A stretch of DNA of 12,061 nucleotides from assembly GCA_947371645.1 (NCBI GenBank), contig CANBQJ010000105.1, positions 1-12,061 of the forward strand, in the 5' to 3' direction. Both the position numbers and the translations under genes were made by a program. Origin of the DNA: Burkholderiales bacterium (GTDB lineage: Bacteria; Pseudomonadota; Gammaproteobacteria; Burkholderiales; Burkholderiaceae). The notes beneath the pieces were generated by a model, which searched no databases, was not told the origin of the DNA, and saw nothing but the letters and a program-made list of their open reading frames with translations. Positions 8,551 through 12,061 of the stretch are shown here, one piece after another (position 1 is the stretch's first letter; the number at the start of each line of letters is the position of its first letter).

Positions 8551-8556
8551 ATCCAT

Positions 8557-9048
8557 ATGCCCAGTTTTGACACCGTGCTCGACCCCAACCTGGTGGAAGT
8601 GCGCAACGCCATCGACCAGACCACCAAGGAAATCGGCACCCGATTCGACTTCAAGGGCACCAGCGCCGCCATCGAATTCAAGGAAAAGGACAAGGAAATC
8701 GAGCTGATCGGCGACAGCGACTTCCAGCTCGACCAGATCCGTGAAGTCCTCAACAACAAGCTGGCCAAGCGCCAGGTCGACATCCGCTTCCTGGACATCG
8801 GCAAGGTGGAGAAGATCGGTGGCGACAAGGTCAAGCAGGTGGTCAAGCTCAAGGCCGGCATCGAGGCCGAACTGGCCAAGAAGATCACCAAGCTCATCAA
8901 GGACAGCAAGATGAAGGTGACGGCCAGCATCCAGGGCGACACCGTGCGCATTCAGGGTGGCAAGCGCGATGACCTGCAGGCCGCGATGGCCCTGATGAAA
9001 AAAGACCTGACCGAAGCGCCCCTGAGCTTCAACAACTTCCGCGACTGA
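8557..9048 (+). CDS. yajQ: YajQ family nucleotide-binding protein (UPF0234)
   Basis: This is a small cytoplasmic protein of two ferredoxin-like domains. It has 163 residues, the usual family length. Family features are the N-terminal [32 protein letters not shown] (about 7-33), the ENKLAKR-like [10 protein letters not shown] stretch near the middle, [18 protein letters not shown], and the C-terminal [20 protein letters not shown] with FNNFRD at the end. YajQ proteins bind nucleotides and RNA, and a Xanthomonas homologue is a cyclic-di-GMP receptor acting on transcription; whether this one binds cyclic-di-GMP is inference. It has a strong RBS (8544-8550). The promoter must overlap the murB 5' end. 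The protease gene starts five bases after its stop, so the two may be cotranscribed. Confidence 0.95.
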   Translation: MPSFDTVLDPNLVEVRNAIDQTTKEIGTRFDFKGTSAAIEFKEKDKEIELIGDSDFQLDQIREVLNNKLAKRQVDIRFLDIGKVEKIGGDKVKQVVKLKAGIEAELAKKITKLIKDSKMKVTASIQGDTVRIQGGKRDDLQAAMALMKKDLTEAPLSFNNFRD

Positions 9049-9053
9049 TCGCC

Positions 9054-9743
9054 ATGACGCGCTTCAGCCGGCATGCAGTGGGAGGCCAGGCCATGGGTGG
9101 CCTGGCCATTTGTCTGGCCGTTTGCCTGTGGGGTGTGTCGGCCAGCGTGGCCGCGCAGAGTGTGGCCATGACGGGCAGCATGGGCAGCAAAGCCCTGCTG
9201 GTGGTCGATGGCGGGCCGCCCAGGGCCCTGGCTGCGGGTGACACCCACGCCGGCGTGAAGGTCATCAGCGTCAAGGCCGACCAGGCGGTGGTGGAGATCG
9301 CCGGCAAGCGCCAGACGGTGTCGCTGGGTGGCGCGCCGGTGAGCGTGGGCGCCGGTGGGGGCGGCGGTGGCAGCGGCAAGCAGATCGTGCTGTCGGCCAG
9401 CTCGGGTGGTCACTTCATGACCCAGGGCAGCATCAATGGCAAGTCCACGGGCTTCATGGTGGACACCGGCGCCACCAGCGTCGCCATGGGCATGGACGAG
9501 GCCCGGCGGCTGGGCATCAAGTTCGAGAGCGGCGAGCGTTACTACTCCAGCACGGCCAACGGCAATGTGGTGGGTTACCGCATCACCTTGACGTCTCTGC
9601 GCATCCAGGACGTGGAGGTCAACAACGTGGAGGCGGCCGTGCTGCCGGGCGCCATGCCCTTCATCTTGCTGGGCAACAGCTTCCTCAACCGCTTTCAGAT
9701 GCAGCGCGACAACGACGTGATGACGCTCACGCGGCGCTACTGA
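9054..9743 (+). CDS. Exported retropepsin-like (clan AA) aspartic protease
   Basis: The 229-residue protein has a hydrophobic segment (about 15-33) ending in a plausible signal peptidase site at SVAA-Q (31-35), so it is predicted to be periplasmic or membrane-anchored. Residues about 38-95 form a small beta-rich region (SKALLVVDGGPPRALAAGD, VKVISVKADQAVVEIAGKRQTVSLGG) that resembles the periplasmic homology region of type II secretion protein GspC. A glycine linker follows (99-106). The C-terminal domain (about 110-229) is a single-lobe aspartic protease: catalytic D137 in FMVDTGATSVAM (134-145), and the flap and C-terminal FILLGNSFLNRFQMQRDNDVMTL, as in the TIGR02281-type proteins. Such proteases act as dimers; the substrate is unknown. 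The ATG at 9054 has no Shine-Dalgarno but lies five bases after yajQ, suggesting coupling. Its last 17 bases overlap the convergent hydrolase gene. Confidence 0.86.
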   Translation: MTRFSRHAVGGQAMGGLAICLAVCLWGVSASVAAQSVAMTGSMGSKALLVVDGGPPRALAAGDTHAGVKVISVKADQAVVEIAGKRQTVSLGGAPVSVGAGGGGGGSGKQIVLSASSGGHFMTQGSINGKSTGFMVDTGATSVAMGMDEARRLGIKFESGERYYSSTANGNVVGYRITLTSLRIQDVEVNNVEAAVLPGAMPFILLGNSFLNRFQMQRDNDVMTLTRRY

Positions 9744-10584
9744 AGGCGGCGCCCAGGTGAGCGCCGGACAGCGCCTGCATGTGCGCCAGCTCCAGCGGGT
9801 CATGGGCGCAGAAGATCCGCAGGTCGCTGCGGTGGGCGGCCTGCAGCTCGCGCAGGCGCTCCTGGTTGGCCAGGCGCAGCGCACCGTTGGCCTGCACCAG
9901 GTGCTGGAAGACGCGCAGGCCCCAGGGGGCGTGCGCCGGGTCCAGCAGGTCCAGGTGGTGGAAGTAGGCGTCACCCGCGTGCAGCAGCCAGCCCTGGTCC
10001 GATTTGACGGCCACGCCGCAATGGCCCCGCGTGTGGCCAATCAGGGGCACCAGCAGCACCTCTTCGTCGGTGCCGGGGACGGCGCGCACGGCGTCCAGGC
10101 CCATCCAGCGCTCGCCGGTCAGCGCTTTGACGGCCCATTGCGGGCCATGCGCCCACTGTTGGGACACGTAGCGCGCGCGCTCCGACAGCTTGGGGTGCAT
10201 GGCCGCGTTCAGCTCTTTGCCGTAGATGTGCACCAGGGCCTGAGGGAAGTCGCCCAGGCCGCCGGCGTGGTCCAGGTCCAGGTGGGTGGGTACGATGTGC
10301 TGCACGTCGCGCGGGTCCAGGCCCAGCTGGCGGATCTGGTGGATGGCGGTGTCCTCCATGCGCAGCACGGGCCGGGTCAGTGCCCGAAACAGGGTGCCCA
10401 GGCGCTCGGGGTGGGTCACGTCGCCGGTGCCCAGGCCGGTGTCGACCAGGACCAGGCCCTGGCGCGACTCGATCAGCAGGCAATGGCAGCACAGGTGGGC
10501 GGGCGCCAGCCAGTGGCCTTCGCCGTTGATCATGCGCTGGCCGATGGGGCACATCGAACCACAGTTGAGGTGGTGGATTTTCAT
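9727..10584 (-). CDS. Metallo-beta-lactamase-fold hydrolase, lactonase-like, with HxDxDH motif
   Basis: This is a 285-residue cytoplasmic metallo-hydrolase (no signal peptide) resembling the N-acyl-homoserine-lactonase branch of the metallo-beta-lactamase fold. Metal-ligand motifs occur in order: VDTG (47-50), THLDLDHAGGL (100-110; H101, D103, D105, H106), GHTRGH (183-188), HAGD with D205, and a late AHD with H261. D103 stands where the canonical HxHxDH has its second histidine. Four cysteines cluster near the N-terminus (C9, C12, C33, C35). The start at 10584 follows AGGAG (10595-10599, minus strand) and begins with MKIHHLNCG, a usual start in this group; the open frame to 10722 adds an arginine/proline-rich stretch with no domain features. 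It is divergent from rsuA across 140 bases. Substrate is unproven; quorum-signal lactone hydrolysis is only one possibility. Confidence 0.85.
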   Translation of the reverse strand: MKIHHLNCGSMCPIGQRMINGEGHWLAPAHLCCHCLLIESRQGLVLVDTGLGTGDVTHPERLGTLFRALTRPVLRMEDTAIHQIRQLGLDPRDVQHIVPTHLDLDHAGGLGDFPQALVHIYGKELNAAMHPKLSERARYVSQQWAHGPQWAVKALTGERWMGLDAVRAVPGTDEEVLLVPLIGHTRGHCGVAVKSDQGWLLHAGDAYFHHLDLLDPAHAPWGLRVFQHLVQANGALRLANQERLRELQAAHRSDLRIFCAHDPLELAHMQALSGAHLGAAFSSAA

Positions 10585-10594
10585 GGTGGGGCGT

Positions 10595-10599
10595 CTCCT
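10595..10599 (-). promoter_or_regulatory. Ribosome binding site AGGAG for the metallo-hydrolase
   Basis: On the minus strand AGGAG lies ten bases before the ATG at 10584, slightly longer than ideal spacing. It supports this start over the upstream in-frame ATG at 10722. Confidence 0.45.
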
Positions 10600-10724
10600 G
10601 CGGGGCGGGTGTGGCCCGCCCGCAGGCGGCCGCTGTGAAAACATCCGGTTACACGCGGATCTTGGCATCACAATGCGGGTTTGACCAGATCCTTCTCCTG
10701 GGTTGATTCCCTCGGTTTTCATCC

Positions 10725-11483
10725 ATGTCTCGACGTCCCCGTTTGCCCGCTGGCCACGACACCCTGGCCCAGATCCTGTTTGACGAGGGCTTTGGCGCCC
10801 GCCGTGAGTGCGATGGCCTCATCCTGCACGGGCTGGTGAAGGTGGCCGGCGAGGTGGTGGACGACCCGGACGCCGCCTTCGCCCGCGACCAGCTGAGCCT
10901 GGACGTAGAGGGCGTGCCCTGGCGGTGCCACACCCGCGCCCTGGTCCTGCTGCACAAGCCCGCGGGCTACGAGTGTTCGCTCAAGCCGGGTGCCTGGCCT
11001 GGCGTGCACAACCTGCTGCCCGTGCCGCTGCGCCGTCGTGGCCTGCAGCCCGTGGGTCGGCTGGACCAGGACACCACAGGCATGCTGCTGATGACCGACG
11101 ACGGCGCTTTGCTGCACAAGCTCACCGCGCCCAAGCACCACGTGCCCAAGGTCTACGAGGTGGGCTGCAAACACCCCATCACCCAGCGCCACTGCGAGGA
11201 ACTGCTGCGCGGCGTCATTTTGGACGACGACCCCACGGTGCCCGTGGCGGCCCATGCGGCTGAGCGTGTGTTGCCCGAAGGCGCCGCCATGGACGCCGAC
11301 ACCTGCGACCTGCAGCTGACCTTGCTGCAAGGCAAGTACCACCAGGTCAAGCGCATGCTGGCGGCAGTGGGCAACCGGGTGGAGACGCTGCACCGCAGCC
11401 AGATCGGCCGCCTGGCCCTGCCCGCTGACCTGGCCCCGGGCCAGTGGCAATGGGTGGACGACCCTGCCGTGGTATTGCCTTGA
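10725..11483 (+). CDS. rsuA: 16S rRNA pseudouridine-516 synthase RsuA
   Basis: RsuA converts U516 of 16S rRNA to pseudouridine during small-subunit assembly. The 252-residue protein has an N-terminal S4-like RNA-binding domain (about 11-62) and a pseudouridine synthase domain. The latter shows LLHKPAGYECS (75-85), the catalytic GRLDQDTTGMLLMTDDG with D114 (111-127), APKHHVPKVYEV, GKYHQVKRMLAAVGN and LHRSQIGRLALPADLAPGQW. HH.PK.YEV, YHQVKRM and DLAPG match RsuA better than RluB, RluE or RluF. It is about 20 residues longer than E. coli RsuA (231), mainly by an N-terminal basic stretch and a short C-terminal addition. The ATG at 10725 has no visible Shine-Dalgarno. ribF follows on the same strand after 34 bases. 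Specificity for U516 is inferred from family resemblance. Confidence 0.9.
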   Translation: MSRRPRLPAGHDTLAQILFDEGFGARRECDGLILHGLVKVAGEVVDDPDAAFARDQLSLDVEGVPWRCHTRALVLLHKPAGYECSLKPGAWPGVHNLLPVPLRRRGLQPVGRLDQDTTGMLLMTDDGALLHKLTAPKHHVPKVYEVGCKHPITQRHCEELLRGVILDDDPTVPVAAHAAERVLPEGAAMDADTCDLQLTLLQGKYHQVKRMLAAVGNRVETLHRSQIGRLALPADLAPGQWQWVDDPAVVLP

Positions 11484-11510
11484 GACCCCTGACCGGCCAG
11501 CAGGCATAAT
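11480..11510 (+). promoter_or_regulatory. Candidate sigma-70 promoter for ribF
   Basis: CATAAT (11505-11510) matches the -10 consensus at five of six positions. TTGAGA (11480-11485), overlapping the rsuA stop, matches the -35 at five of six, with a 19-base spacer. The predicted transcription start falls at about 11517-11518, on the ribF ATG, which would give a leaderless message; no Shine-Dalgarno is present. Confidence 0.42.
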
Positions 11511-11517
11511 TTCGTCC

Positions 11518-12061
11518 ATGCAAGTCTTTCGTGGCTTCCACCATGGGGCCCTGGCCCCCGCCTGTGCGCTGACCATCGGCAATTTCGACGGCGTCCACCG
11601 TGGCCACCAGGCCATGATCGCGCTGCTGCGCAACGAGGCCCAGCACCGAGGCTTGCCCAGCACCGTGCTCACCTTCGAGCCCCACCCGCGCGACTACTTT
11701 GCCGCGCGCCTGGGCAGGCCCGAGCTGGTGCCCTCGCGCATCGCCACCTTGCGCGACAAGCTCTCCGAGCTGGAGCGCTGCGGGGTCGACCAGGTCGTCA
11801 TCCTGCCCTTCAACCAGGCGCTGGCCTCCCTGAGCCCGGACGATTTCGTGCGCGACGTCATCGTCGACGGCTTGCGCGCCCGCTACGTGCTGGTGGGCGA
11901 CGACTTCCGCTTCGGCGCCAAGCGGGCCGGTGACTACGCCATGCTGGACGCCATCGGCAATGACCTGGGCTTCGATGTGGCCCGGATGATGAGCTACGAG
12001 GTGCATGGCCTGCGGGTGTCGTCTTCGGTGGTGCGCGAGGCCCTGGCCGCGGGCGACCTGA
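11518..12061 (+). CDS. ribF: Bifunctional riboflavin kinase/FAD synthetase RibF (5' part, cut by window end)
   Basis: RibF phosphorylates riboflavin to FMN and adenylylates FMN to FAD in the cytoplasm. The first 181 codons are present and cover the FAD synthetase (nucleotidyltransferase) domain: GNFDGVHRGH with the HxGH nucleotide-binding motif (21-30), VLTFEPHP (50-57), LPFN (96-99), VGDDFRFG (126-133) and the SSSVVREAL motif (168-176), equivalent to ISSTxIR. The C-terminal riboflavin kinase domain lies beyond the window. No frameshift is seen. The ATG at 11518 fits the family N-terminus and lies eight bases after a CATAAT -10 element, so the message may be leaderless; otherwise it is read through from rsuA. 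Confidence 0.95.
   Translation, partial: MQVFRGFHHGALAPACALTIGNFDGVHRGHQAMIALLRNEAQHRGLPSTVLTFEPHPRDYFAARLGRPELVPSRIATLRDKLSELERCGVDQVVILPFNQALASLSPDDFVRDVIVDGLRARYVLVGDDFRFGAKRAGDYAMLDAIGNDLGFDVARMMSYEVHGLRVSSSVVREALAAGDL

Noticed and set aside
8526..8951. N-terminal extension of the MurB frame by 142 codons.
   Set aside because: It runs antisense through yajQ, and MurB family proteins begin near the ATG at 8525.

Overview
The window is a compact, GC-rich bacterial chromosome segment with codon use and gene pairs typical of Betaproteobacteria, order Burkholderiales (Comamonadaceae or a close relative). This placement is inferred from gene content: murB divergent from yajQ, argG followed by ppnP, and an rsuA-ribF pair. 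It carries eleven complete protein genes and one partial gene. No intergenic gap exceeds about 230 bases. I see no rRNA, tRNA, CRISPR array, insertion sequence, phage or plasmid gene, so this looks like core chromosome rather than an accessory island.

Layout. 78-1193 (+) encodes a multi-pass membrane diguanylate cyclase with a GGDEF-family active site written AGEEF. 1223-2506 (+) encodes a radical SAM protein of the SplB-like/PA0069 type; a near-consensus LexA operator (1206-1221) ends one base before its first ATG. 2582-3259 (-) encodes an exported glycine-zipper protein, convergent with the radical SAM gene and divergent from argG. 3476-4915 (+) is argG and 4938-5261 (+) is ppnP, a likely two-gene unit closed by a clear intrinsic terminator at 5317-5345. 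5488-6189 and 6189-7439 (+) are an OmpR/EnvZ-type response regulator and sensor kinase whose stop and start codons overlap. 7473-8525 (-) is murB, 31 bases from the divergent yajQ at 8557-9048 (+). An exported retropepsin-like aspartic protease follows yajQ at 9054-9743 (+). Its 3' end overlaps a convergent metallo-beta-lactamase-fold hydrolase at 9727-10584 (-). 10725-11483 (+) is rsuA. 11518 to the window end (+) is the 5' part of ribF.

How the genes fit together. Most are housekeeping genes: arginine synthesis, nucleoside salvage, peptidoglycan precursor synthesis, 16S rRNA pseudouridylation and FMN/FAD synthesis. Two touch cyclic-di-GMP signalling: the GGDEF protein makes it, and YajQ-family proteins bind it in some species. 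The two observations most worth following are the LexA box on the radical SAM gene, which ties a poorly characterised SplB-like enzyme to the SOS response, and the ArgG protein, which carries lysine/alanine-rich, histone-H1-like tails at both ends of an otherwise ordinary enzyme. I do not see a clearly new multi-gene system.
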